Shown in pieces: positions 22,590 to 33,277 of a stretch of 64,000 nucleotides of DNA. The DNA is from Rhodocollybia butyracea. Its lineage: Eukaryota; Basidiomycota; Agaricomycetes; Agaricales; Omphalotaceae. The stretch is from contig JADNRY010000065.1 of NCBI GenBank assembly GCA_015501585.1, positions 1 through 64,000 of the forward strand, read 5' to 3'. The stretch's first letter is position 1. Each line of letters opens with the position of its first letter. Made by a program: the position numbers and the translations under genes. The notes under the pieces were generated by a model that saw only the letters and a program-made list of their open reading frames with translations, was not told where the DNA came from and searched no databases.

Positions 22590-22800
22590 CCTTCTTCAAC
22601 GAACCAACAACTATGGAACAAGTTGTACTATCATATGAGGACGCTATTTCGACTTCTCTATAACCGCATGTCCTATGTCATGCCACAAGATGGCGGAATC
22701 TCAGAAAGTTACCAGGCTCTATGTGGTGTACTTATGGGTGACCCTGCTTCGCCTACACTCTGGAATCCGTTTTTTTCATCCCTGCAGTTACGTAGCGCGT
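22590..22800 (+). mobile_element. Reverse-transcriptase relic (non-LTR type)
   Basis: A short frame reads LFRLLYNRMSYVMPQDGG, then YQALCGVLMGDPASPTLWN. The last segment resembles RT motif 4 (G-x-x-x-G-D-P-x-S-P) of LINE-like elements. Only about 70 residues are left, with no catalytic YxDD box in the surviving piece. It abuts the TIR element on one side and array block X copy 3 on the other. Confidence 0.65.
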
Positions 22801-23095
22801 GAGCCCCAGCTGTTTCTTTCACATGGTCGACTTAGGTCGACTTCCGCAACAATAATGGTATTGATACTACGTCACTAGAAAAGAAACTTACCAGATACAA
22901 TCGTTGCCAACGAGTATTCCTATTATCAAATCGATCCAGCATACGTCTTGGTTGCTGCATGCGAGAAACTCGACGCTGACAAGCAATACTCTCCTAGAGC
23001 GGTCTCCAGATTCGGATGATAATCCTGAAGAATCAGAGAAGGAAAAAGTCTACGCGATACCAGTTCGATGCAAGATGGAATCGTGATGGTGTACC
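22789..23095. repeat. Tandem-array block X, copy 3 (truncated)
   Basis: Matches the last part of copies 1 and 2 (starting at TACGTAGCGCG and including GTTGCTGCATGCGAGAAAC). Its first part is missing; the RT relic lies there instead. No secreted-protein gene copy follows it. Confidence 0.75.
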
Positions 23096-23582
23096 TGTTC
23101 TTCCCAAACCACGTTATTGCGCCTCAGATTGAAAGATTTTAGTGTAGCATTATCCTGTGCTTCAAATTGATTCCTAGCAGTTTTGCTCTTGGAATCGTTT
23201 CACTTCCAAACATTTTTCTTTGTTTTCGTTCCACTACTCGAGTCCATTTCTCCAAGAACTGAGATGATTTGAAGATCGAAGGTTTTAGTGTCACATGCAA
23301 TTAAGTAGGGAATTAGCACGATTAGCACGAATCTTATAAGGAGATATGCACAGTACTTTACATATGGACAGAGAGTTGAGCGTCGCGATAAGAATAAGAA
23401 TAACCCCATAGAGGTGGCAGTAAGTTATATATGTCAAGTGGGGAATGCAAATGCGATGCGGAAAACAAGTTTGAGATTAGAGGCTCTGAGATAACGGTAG
23501 ATCATTCTGGTTCCGGTGTTGGATCCTTGCCTCTAAGACGACAGACGATATTAAGGCGTTGCACTGGAAGAAAAAGATGCAG
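23096..23582. other. Intergenic, no gene recognised
   Basis: Right border of the repeat region. Small frames only; the tail of the Ies1-like gene begins at 23583. Confidence 0.5.
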
Positions 23583-25273
23583 TCAAACAAACGCAGGTCC
23601 TAAAAGCCGTGATGTGTACGAACCATAGTCGGCACGGCAATGTTCATCGCCCATTTCATCGTCCGAATCGGCCAGCGGGTCGGAGCAGGCGACGACATGC
23701 CAAGCATCTGAAAGAACAGTTCTAGAATGAATCTACGAGGAAGAATACAGACTTACGCTCCAATAACGTGCGTGGCCGCACTCGGGGAACATTCGGGTGA
23801 TGGCTCTCGAACGAGCGGGCATATGGCGAGTACCGCTGTCCAGGTTCAACAAGTCTCGGTTGTTTCGCTTGCAAGGGAGTAGAGCGGAAAGGTGAAGGGC
23901 GATATTGGACTTCCGATAGCCGAGAAGGGGTTGGTTCTAGTATACTCGGCGTTAGAAAAATATACCGGAGTAGAACCAAATTCGACTGACGGTCCACCAA
24001 ACTTTCATCCTCATTTGAGATTCCTTTCACATCCTTTCCTTTTCCGGGATTCCGCCGCTTGCCCTTGGCTTTCACAGTTGAATCAACGCTGGCAATACTC
24101 TCGTCATCTTTGATACCACTTTTGCCCTTGGTAGATGTTTTAGCAAGGAACTGCATGCGTTGAGCCACCAGCTTGTCAGAAATTGCTTTCTCAATAGGAG
24201 GGTCTACATTTTCCAAGGCGGCCTCAGCCTCCGTAAGTTGATCAAGCGGCGGCGGTTCTCCAGGTCTGGCGGGATCCGAGAAAGGATTTGGAGCTGGTTT
24301 TTCTTCCAATTCAGGGGGCTAGGGGCTGCCTGACAATAGTAATTGTAAACTAGCCAGAGGAACATACGGGCACGGGAGTTGCTGGAAAGCTGAACGGGTG
24401 TGAATAGGTCAAGAAAGTCGACGTGGCTTGAGAAATGAAGCTTGCTAATGGACTATCACCAGAACGGGTTAGCGTTAGCAAATTTGCCGGAAGATGAAAC
24501 TGATGAAAAACGTACCAGGGATTCATTGGCCAGTATGAATATGAGGTTCGCGATGTGTGTCGGCGGTGAGATACCCTCCTCCTGAAACAAGCATAAGGGA
24601 TAAATACGGACAAAAGAAACAATGACATACGATGCGAGAACGACAGTCACGTAAGGTTGTGGCTACCTTAGGCGTATCTGGACCGTATACAACTGCTTTC
24701 AGGATACTTTTGAGGCGTGGGGCATCTTGAAGGTTTCCGGTGGTTCTCTGGAGAGCGGGTATAGGGTGATAGGTGCGTATTGCGGTTTTCATTTCATGGA
24801 AGACTTTGTTCGTTAACGTCAGTACAAAACAAGATGATCAAAACATAGGATGCGCACAGCTCATAGTTGTATTTATCCTCCCTAAGTTGATGAGAAGAGA
24901 GAGCATGGCAAAATGGGTGGCAAAATCTGTGGCAAGGGTAAACATCATGAGCCAAAAGTTTATGGTAAACCTACGGCCGAGTCCAGCATCTTGTCTTTGA
25001 GGATTTTCGACGCCTTCGGCGAGTTTAGAATGTTATTGATGTACAAGGTTCTTTTTCAGAATGTCAGGGCAAGACAGAACAAAGTTGAGAAAATCAGAAA
25101 GCGTACCCAAAGGTGACTTTTTTCGGTTTATCGTCTTGTATTTGGGAAGGATCTGGAAAGACCTCATTCTTGTCTGAGAAGATAGAAGCCAGAAGTTCGA
25201 ATTGAAGGTCATTTCGTGATATTGGCTCTCCGTCTTGTTTTTTGAGAATCTTTGGGCTTTGCCTTCGGGACAT
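23583..25273 (-). CDS. Ies1-like protein (INO80 chromatin-remodelling complex subunit), paralogue A
   Basis: Resembles the fungal Ies1 family. Conserved blocks are KKQDGEPISRNDLQFELL, LYINNILNSPKASKILKDKM, FAMLSLLINLGRINTTMS, EMKTAIRTYHPIPALQ with NLQDAPRLKSILK, ANLIFILANESL, then a charged tail with EAALENVDPPIEKAISDKL. The last exon gives HAWHVVACSDPLADSDDEMG. The start MSRRQSPKIL is chosen because it opens the first conserved exon in frame. All exons I joined keep the frame. It is a paralogue of the gene at 42089-43877 (EAWRSVMTSDPLLDSDEENG at the same place). It lacks the Phe-Pro-Glu-Met form of the mid-protein motif (here His-Glu-Met). Whether both copies enter INO80 is unknown. Confidence 0.75.
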
Positions 25274-25446
25274 TAGTGAACTAACAACATACCAGTAACC
25301 GATGCAACAGTTTCTCCATAAAAGCTGCCACGCCACGTGGGCCGATCTATTCAAAGCTTGACATCATCATAAAGTTAAAATTTATACATATTTAACAAGA
25401 GTTCATTGGTTTCTACCAACTTTCATCTTCTCTGGCCAACGTAGAC

Positions 25447-26709
25447 ATGCAGTGCGCCTGAGTCCGTCTTCGCCTTTCTTTTGGGATGCTTTCTGCTTTT
25501 TTCTTTTCGTTCTTCTACAAGTCCTGCCATAGACGCCAATAATGTCTCTTTCGACCTTTCAGCTGCCTCTCTTGTTCTTGATCCAGGCTGGGTGACCTCC
25601 TCGACTTCAGCTTCTGGTAAATTTATCACTACCAGTAGTATTGGGCAAGCCTTGACAATAACGCTGCCTGGTAAGTATCTGTCATTTGCTCATATCTCAT
25701 CATGTTTATTTAATCTTGCAATCTGCAATCCAGGTTCCACTTCGTCTGTGAATTACGTTGGTCTGAAGAGGACGGAAGGCTCGATATATGGTGTCTGCGT
25801 GGACTGTGACTCTGGGACTACCAACAGCCTTCAGTTAGTTTCTGGCACCGACAGTACGCTCCTTAACAATGCAGATGCTGAACCCGTGGGTGTACATCTG
25901 TCAATACACGGCCGACCCTCTGACCAATAGCTTTGTCCAGACAACAATTTTCTCTTTTGACGTGGATCCATCCCAACAACATACACTGCAGATCACCAAT
26001 GTTGGGAATAACAGTCTTGATGGGGAGGGTGAGATCACGTTCATATCTGTCGTCGCCATCGACCAAGAAGGTACGTCCGCGATAAGCAGGATACAGTGAC
26101 TTTAGCTCACTGTATCTCTAGCATCGTCAACTGTATTCATCACAGCGAGTGTTTCCAGCAGTTCGACTTTTACTACCCCGACCTCGACCCCGACCACCAC
26201 CACCACCACATCAAGTAAGTTAGGCTATGTTTCTTATCTGTTGCACTCATAATGCCCTTTCTTTGCGACAACAGCTTCCGTTGTCAGTGCTAGCTTAACC
26301 GGTGCATCTACTACCGGCACATCTACTACCAGCACAGTATCTTCTTCAGGTACTGCCAGTGCTGCACCAGCCACTTCGTCCATCACCGGTAGCTCTCAAA
26401 CGAGAACATCTTTGATTGCACTTATCGTTGTTCTCTCATTGATTGCTGTTTCATCCCTCGGCGTTGCCTTTTCTTCTATCTTCGTAAGCAACGTGGGAGT
26501 GGGAGAGACCCTTCCTTCGCGACCGAAAATCCACCCACTACAGAGAAAGCCCCAGAAGCATCCTTGACATTAGCCTCCAGTGCTTCTTGGCCAAAGCTGG
26601 ACGACAGAAACCACCCACACGTTTGTTAGAACCATATCCATATCAGTTTGGTGTACCGCAAAACGGGAGTCCGATATTTCCCGCGAGACGGCTGGAAACC
26701 ACAGGCTGA
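25447..26709 (+). CDS. Single-pass membrane protein with beta-rich ectodomain (frame interrupted)
   Basis: The layout matches a common mushroom family: signal-peptide-like start (SVFAFLLGCFLLFSF), an ectodomain of some 170 residues with alternating hydrophobic strands (HTLQITNVGNNSLDGEGEI near its end), a Ser/Thr-rich stalk (TPTSTPTTTTTTS), one transmembrane helix (SLIALIVVLSLIAVSSLGVA) and a short cytoplasmic tail with a basic stop-transfer YLRKQR. Function is unknown; such proteins may be cell-surface sensors or wall anchors. Three frame problems are seen: the first ATG is out of frame with the hydrophobic leader, one base is missing in the T run 26469-26472, and probably one in 26614-26616, after which the tail reads RLLEPYPYQFGVPQNGS to TGA at 26709. 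The start is uncertain. Confidence 0.6.
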
Positions 26710-27193
26710 TAGAGATGGAATCTTCTTTCAATAATTATTGCTTATTTTAACCGTGCAACCTTTGTATCGTAGATGTAGCGTAAGTAATTGTACAAAAAAT
26801 CCAACTTGTGCAATGTATATTAATTATTTAATTTCAATTTCTCGCGACAATAAGCAAGAGCTGAACTATATTTATTCTGTAAATTACTATGTAGCGCATC
26901 AGAAATAGTGCAATAAGGTACAGAGTTTCCAGATAGAAAGAAGAAAAAAAAAGTACAAAGAAAAAGTTGGATATCAAATGCAAGAGAACAAGTTGTTATG
27001 GTATCTAGAAAGAGAATCGAGATCGAAAGATTGTGCCGAGTGAATGATGAGATCGACGAAGGAAGGCAAAATCTGTATCTTTGCAGCTTGCTTGACAATG
27101 ACATATCAGCCCTCCATAACTACGACCGCACCCACCATCGACAACTATATACCCTCAAAAAAGACATGTCGTCCACACCGATATCACAAAATA
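26710..27193. other. Intergenic between convergent genes, no gene seen
   Basis: A/T-rich stretch holding the 3' ends of the membrane-protein gene and the hydrolase gene. Only short, low-complexity frames occur. Confidence 0.5.
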
Positions 27194-30091
27194 TCACCGC
27201 CAAAAACCAAGCAAAATCTCCAACACCTCCACCACAACAGCACTCTTGTACATCAAGCTATGATCCGCGCCTTTCACCACACGCACCGAACACCTCCCCT
27301 CACCCATAGTCTTCTCCATCCACCTCACTGCGTTCTCTGCAATCTTCTCGTCGCGGTCGCCATACCACACCTGCACCTTGTGCGGATAAGTTCATAAGAA
27401 ATCCCAGGGTGATGGTCGTGATTTAGTATTTGTAGTAAATCATTATGGTGTTCCTTTCGCAGATTCTGAATGCGAGGCTGCGATGAGTGCGTTGCCGAGA
27501 GCGCCTGGTATGCGTTGTTGGGTGACGGTAAGTCACCACCTGGGGAGTAAATCGATCGTGGGATGACATGGGACTAGGTGAGGGAGGGAGGGACAGGATA
27601 TTCAGAGGTCTCGGAGAGGATGAGAGCGACATAGATCTACTGCCGTTGGATCTGGGGAACTTTTCGGGCGTGGATGTTCGTGAACTATCATGGTGATTCG
27701 AGGAAGAGTCGGAGCTGAATGTCCTGGTCCAACTCTCGTCGTTGATTCCTAGCTCAACGTCAAACCTGGGTGTGGGTGGTAATATTAGCTGAGGACTACT
27801 CGTAGTTGGTGATTTCCCTTTCTTTGAAGAAGAATGGGAAGATTTTAGACTTGAGGGAACCCATTGACCGTAACGCCTTCAATCGCTTCCCATTAGATGG
27901 TGATGAATTCATCAGTAGGTGACGGGGCTGAGTGTTGGTTTTTAACCGACCGAGAAAGCCACGAGAACTTTTTCGAGTCATTTGGATTTTGCTCTCGCTC
28001 CGAATAGTGGCATACTGGCTAGGTTGAGCAGTCCCTAATGTGCTCATGCTTTCAAATCTCCCTTCGAAATCACGAAGATCGTCGTATGCACTGAATGCGC
28101 TGGAAGCATACTCGGGCGAGGGTGCGATTCGTTTAGGGAAGGGTAAACGGATGATGGTGACGAAGACTGTTGCTTTTTTCCAGAGACTTTGGGAGTGTAA
28201 CCAATCCCTTCCCAGGCCATCGTCGGAGGTTTTCCAATCATCCATGTCTGCAGCTTCCATTCTGCAGCCTGGGCAGTCTTCAAGATTCCATTAGGAACGT
28301 ACTTCAGCCACTTGTAACCAGCTAGAGAAATGAAGTATATAAATTTCCATCAGAAAAGAATGAGGGAAACAACTGACCGCTTTCGCCAACCCATGGGGCC
28401 AATAAACAAACGTTGCCACGAATACGATGAGAGAGCTTGTTGGCAAAAGAGAGAGCGTAAGGAGCCCCGGCTGAATGCCCCATTACACTGCACTGGTCAA
28501 TGTGTAACAAATCCAAAACTTCCTCTACTACGGAGGCCCATTGGATGATTCCCTTGGCAGACTTTGCACGCGCCTCTGTTCGGCCAAGGCCCCATCTAAA
28601 AATTTTGGTGTTAATGGACATTCTACGTAGAAAACGCTCCTAGAAACGAACCTATCGATGGTGATGAGCCTCAGGCCCAGACAACCGGCCATCTCGTCGT
28701 AAAGCCCCATAACATGCCGCACACCACCTAGCCCAAGAAACACCAGCACCGGAAACCCATTTGGTGTACCCAAATCGGACAGACTAACGGTAAGAGGATT
28801 ATCGTAAGAAGCATGAGGGGATCGAGTCAACTTTAACAGCGTCGTCAGTCGTGCAGAACGTAAATACTGAGCGACAGCCTGAGACGGAGTCGGAGGCTTG
28901 GCCAGATTAGCCATGAAGCCAGAATCAAAGGGCGAAAGTGGAGGCTGAGTAGAAGTTATCGAGGACGAATATATGGACGCTGCACCTCCACCATCCGACC
29001 GAGGAGAAATAATGCTGGCAGAGTCTGAAATAAAAGGAATGCCGATGAGGCGGAGGAGGGGGAGCTACGTGCTTCATAGAAACCTGGTGCCGAAGAGTGC
29101 GCCTAACCTCATCAGCAATACTATCAATAGAAGAACGAGATAATACATCGGCTTCCTCTTCTGCCGCGAGTCGCTCGTGTTCCGGTTCAGATTCTTCGCG
29201 CAGGGTTGTGTGGCCAGCGCTACGCGAATATGAAGAAGTTCGAGTGAGAGGTGCTCGACCACGGATATTAGCTTCGGGAGGAGCATAAGCGCGAATAATA
29301 TCTGATATGGAAGGAGCAAGACTTTGTCGCCTATCTGTATCTGGCGCTGAGCTGGATGGAGCAGTTCGAGGACGTGCTGTGGAAGGTGGTGATGGCGAAG
29401 TGGTACGAGGTTTGCGTCTCGGCGTTGCAGTAGGCGGAGCAACGTCTATTTCGTCCTCGTCAGACAAGCTAGACCTCGTTGTTGTTTTCGACAGCTTTCT
29501 GCGCCTAGTCTTTCCGCCGCCAAGCACAACACCTGGTGGAGGTGTTGGTAAAGGAGGCTGGTATAACGGATGATGAGCCGGAATTCCGAAACGACTTCGA
29601 CTTGAAATTATTTCATCTCCGCCATTCATACCATCTACTAAAGCGTCCATAAATTCTACGCCTGATACTGGTGCAGCAACCAAGATGTCAAAATCCGGAA
29701 AGGAAGTACCGTCAACTGGAGTATCAGGAGGCGTTCCTTCGGTCAGCGTCGACGTGACAGAGATCCGTGGACCAGCTGGGCGTTCAGCCCAGTTTGATGG
29801 AGAAGAAGGGCCAGTTCTGGACCGCTCACGCAGAAAAGGCTTTGGAACGGTTGCTGGAACATTTGGCTCTTCAGTACTCGGAAACGAAAGGTATTCAGAA
29901 CTTTGCAAGTTGCTTGTACTGGAGCTTGCTGCGCCTGGATAACGCTCGAAGTATGTTGGCCGAGGATTGTGAAAGGAAGAAGGAGGATCTGTAGCTGGCG
30001 GCGACTTGTCCTTGTCGCGACGGAGAGAAACAAATGAGGAACTTTTGCGAGGAATTCGGCTAGGATGAGGGCGAGAAACGACAGTGTGCAT
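27194..30091 (-). CDS. Alpha/beta hydrolase with long disordered N-terminus (frame interrupted)
   Basis: The first 380 or so residues are Pro/Ser/Arg-rich and predicted disordered (MHTVVSRPHPSRIPRKSSSF onward). The hydrolase fold follows: TPNGFPVLVFLGLGGVRH near the oxyanion region, the nucleophile elbow SVMGHSAGAPYALSF with Ser as nucleophile, then, after a second long low-complexity insertion, VWYGDRDEKIAENA with the likely acid Asp, and VKGADHSLMY with the likely catalytic His. The substrate is not predictable. At least four apparent one-base indels break the frame: A run 29032-29035, T run 27843-27846, near 27447 and near 27387, plus a probable one between 28140 and 28200. Correcting them in reading gives continuous family sequence such as DLLQILNHDHHPG before YPHKVQVWYGD. 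I treat the gene as real with faulty sequence, but a decaying gene cannot be excluded. Confidence 0.75.
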
Positions 30092-30642
30092 GTTGTTACA
30101 AGGAGGGAAAAGTTCTCTATACTATAGAGAAAAAAATGAGTGGACTGGGTGGAAAGCCACCGAGATGACTGCCGGTGACAAAGTTAGAGTAAGTTGAGCG
30201 ATTAACCTAATTAGGAACTGTACATTAATTAAGTTTACGTATACTTTCTCCACTAATTATGAAAAAATCTTACAGCAAGGAATCTTAAAGCGAAGAGCTA
30301 GCAACCCGAGTATTTCCGCAGAGTTCATTTGTTTGAACAAGTTCTCGACATCGCTCGCCACAAGTTTTCACTCGCTTTCACGAAGTAACATTTGTGAAGT
30401 TAACTTATTAAATCGGAAGTTATTTAAAGATTTTGCAAAGTATATTACTCAGGCTTCAGTGTAGATCATGTCAATAATTGACGGGCTGGGCGTGCTGGGC
30501 GTACTTACTGAATGATTGAGGTACGTGAAGAACTTGAAGATTCAAAGTCCAAACGCCTGCCCTTAAAGCCCATGTGACCTTGATGCGACCTTTACAGTTT
30601 ATGTCATCTTCCTCATTATTTTAGACCAGCAACTCATCCAAA
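30092..30642. promoter_or_regulatory. Divergent intergenic region, hydrolase / eL28
   Basis: 551 bp between two divergent start codons; it must contain both promoters. An A/T-rich half lies next to the hydrolase and a pyrimidine-rich stretch, usual for ribosomal-protein genes, lies upstream of eL28. No further gene is visible. Confidence 0.45.
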
Positions 30643-31638
30643 ATGAGCAACGACCTCCAATGGCTCCTTCTCCGTGTAAATATCCTTTTCTCCTCTCAAA
30701 CTAGTCACTCCAGCTAAATGCCCAACTCTCTGTCTTTTTTCGCGTCTTTTCATCTAGAAATCCAACTCATACATGGTGAAAGCCCACCACGGGCCTATCT
30801 TTTCCAAGGAGCCAGTAAGTACCTATTCTACTATCCCATCTTTCTTTTCTCAGCTAACCACAAGTCTATGCTATAGGGTAACCTCCTTGGCCTTCACTCA
30901 CACAAATACTCTGGGCTCGCCAATTCCAAGGTATGACGGATGAAATATTGTCGGAAAGGTTTATTCTGATCGTTCATTTGTAGACAATCGATGTCACTGA
31001 CGTTAACGGCAAAAATCACCATAACCACCCACAAGACCAAGGCTTCACCTACCGCTGTTTCTTCTGCCCGTTCTACCTCTACCATCCGTCCTCGATCTGG
31101 CTCTCGTCGTGCCCTCGGTATCGCCTCGACCTCTGCTAAGCGTGGATACAGACCTGACCTACGAAAGGTGAGTAGTATGCGCATGTGACTGCTATTTCTT
31201 TTCCGTACATCTCCCCCTTTTCGCTTGTATAAAAGAACGCAATCTTCGTTAGAACCCACTGGACTCATACATGAAAGCTGGGCGTGGACACGTTTGCAAT
31301 ATTAAACCCCGTCTGCTGGAGCCGATCAAACTCTGGTGGACTATCTCGCCTTGTCGCTATCGGAAGCCGTCAAGTGCTCAATGCGGTCAAACCGACTCGT
31401 TGGCGATGACATTTCTTACCTTTTTATATCCTGTGCTTCCTAGCTTCCTGCTTATCGCCTTTACCCCTTTTATTCTTTTTTGTCACTTTCTTTCCACCCT
31501 CACTGAAAAGATATGATACTAACACACTGCACCGTATAGGCTGTCCTTGCTCGCACCGCTGCTCTCATCTCTGCCCAAAAAGAGCCCAAAGCTGCACCTC
31601 CCAGGAAGCTAAGAGGGAAGAAGGCCGCTGCTGTCTAA
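30643..31638 (+). CDS. RPL28: 60S ribosomal protein eL28
   Basis: Large-subunit ribosomal protein of the eL28 family (human RPL28 type, not yeast uL15). The exons read MSNDLQWLLLR, then KSNSYMVKAHHGPIFSKEP, GNLLGLHSHKYSGLANSK, TIDVTDVNGK, then KTKASPTAV with SGSRRALGIASTSAKRGYRP, and finally ALISAQKEPKAAPPRKLRGK. The A run at 31011-31015 has one base too many: the frame up to VNGK and the frame after it (ITITTHKTKAS) are both clearly eL28 but differ by one. As this protein is normally essential and single-copy, a sequence error is the simplest reading. Introns are GT-AG. Confidence 0.93.
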
Positions 31639-31888
31639 ACATAATTCTGTCGTGTACTAGGCTGATGTATGACTATCCTCGTATGTGCTATGACTTATGC
31701 AATACAGCTGCACTTTAAAAACCAGATACTCTGAATCATTGAGAAGAGTTGGATATAGTTAATGAGCTGAAGCACGATACTACTAATAAACCCAGAAGAT
31801 AGACTACAAAAAACCAAACGAGTAATGTAACACTAGCGAGAAATTTACTTATATAGATAGGATAGACAGACGAGCGGCGTTAAAGAAA

Positions 31889-32998
31889 TCAGCATAGCAA
31901 ACGGACACCCCTTCGTGAACAGGCTTTCTGCAACGCAGGCTCCAATGAGGCGGTCCATTTTGTAAACGTTAGAGGAGGGCAAAATGTGCCTTCCGGAAGG
32001 CCCAACCTGCGCAACGCAGGAAACAAACCTGACGCAATACACCCAATCCAATCCTCCCGAGTCAAAGGGACATATCTTCCAGATATATACAGCTGCTCCA
32101 TCGCAGGACACCGAGCGTGAATCATGCGGAGGATTTCGGAGTCAATGCGGACACCGTCGAGGTGAAGTGACCGGAGGGAATGAGGACTGGCAAAGTCATC
32201 CTCGAACAAGGTTAAGTTCCACGAGAAAGTGGAAACCTGGTAATGGAGGCTCTCGATATTATAGCTCTCCAATACCAACCGCACATGTTCGTCCACCTCG
32301 CTCGAAGAATCGCCCGACACCCAAAGATGCTTCAACGTCGTCGTGTCTTGTAATAACCAGGGCAGATTTCCCGAAATAACCTCCACATTATCCACCACAA
32401 GTTCGGTAAGCTGGTGAAATCGATATGGAGAACCGTGGGTGAGTACCGGAAGAACTTCCAGCTCGATACGCACAAAACGCAACTTTTGTACCGAGGCTAA
32501 CTTGCACGCGATGACCTCGTCCCATTCAAGCGAGGGTCGTGTACTCAACGAGTGCGCAATGAGGCTTCCGTCAATGGTCAATTCTTCCACATCGTGCGAG
32601 TAGATCAAGCAATGGAGAAACCTCTCCGCACATACGGACATTTCGCCTCCGAGCACAAGTGTGCGAAGACCGTTGAGACCGAGGATAATTCGTATTGCGT
32701 GCATTTCCTCTGCTCCGTACCGTCTGGAAGCAACATCACGATCAGCCCATGTCGGACATAGCTCGATACCTTTAACAAAGGTTGAGATCAGGCGTGGATT
32801 TGTCTGTACTGTGCGCGCGAAATGCACACAGGCAGGAAAGGATGCCAGAGCTGGTTTGGAATAAAGGAGTTTTCGAGTGTAGAAGAGCCATGAAGTGGAT
32901 ACTAGAGATAGTCGATATAGATCTCGTGGCCACCAGACGGTGGACTCGAGGATTTCGACGATCACATCATAAGGCAGAGATATTCTGCAGGTGGACAT
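31889..32998 (-). CDS. F-box / LRR-like protein
   Basis: A single-exon gene of 369 residues. The N-terminus reads ISLPYDVIVEILESTVWWPR, then DLYRLSLVSTSWLFYTRKLL, an F-box of the kind that recruits Skp1 in SCF ubiquitin ligases. The remaining 300 or so residues are irregular leucine-rich repeats (LTELVVDNVEVISGNLPWLL, LKHLWVSGDSS, LRSLHLDGVRIDSEILRMIH), the likely substrate-binding part. Such genes are very numerous in mushrooms, and the target cannot be guessed. The reading frame is intact. Confidence 0.85.
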   Translation of the reverse strand: MSTCRISLPYDVIVEILESTVWWPRDLYRLSLVSTSWLFYTRKLLYSKPALASFPACVHFARTVQTNPRLISTFVKGIELCPTWADRDVASRRYGAEEMHAIRIILGLNGLRTLVLGGEMSVCAERFLHCLIYSHDVEELTIDGSLIAHSLSTRPSLEWDEVIACKLASVQKLRFVRIELEVLPVLTHGSPYRFHQLTELVVDNVEVISGNLPWLLQDTTTLKHLWVSGDSSSEVDEHVRLVLESYNIESLHYQVSTFSWNLTLFEDDFASPHSLRSLHLDGVRIDSEILRMIHARCPAMEQLYISGRYVPLTREDWIGCIASGLFPALRRLGLPEGTFCPPLTFTKWTASLEPALQKACSRRGVRLLC

Positions 32999-33277
32999 CT
33001 CGTGGAAATTTATGCAGCGAAAATGTAGAATATGGAGGAAAGAATTAAAGGGCGAGGCAGTGAAACGAGGTAAAGGAAAGCTAATTATGTGGATCAGCTG
33101 ATATCAGGCCCAGACACCGCTCTAGATAGACAGATGCAGGCAGGGTTGCAAACCATCTAGAGTAAGAGATGTTCAGCTGTTCCGTGTGTTCGGTGACTGT
33201 TCGGTCGGTCGGATTGGCTGTGGCACGTGCCAGCATGTCGTCAACGGTCAAACCAGTTCAAGCCCCTAATTGGTACC

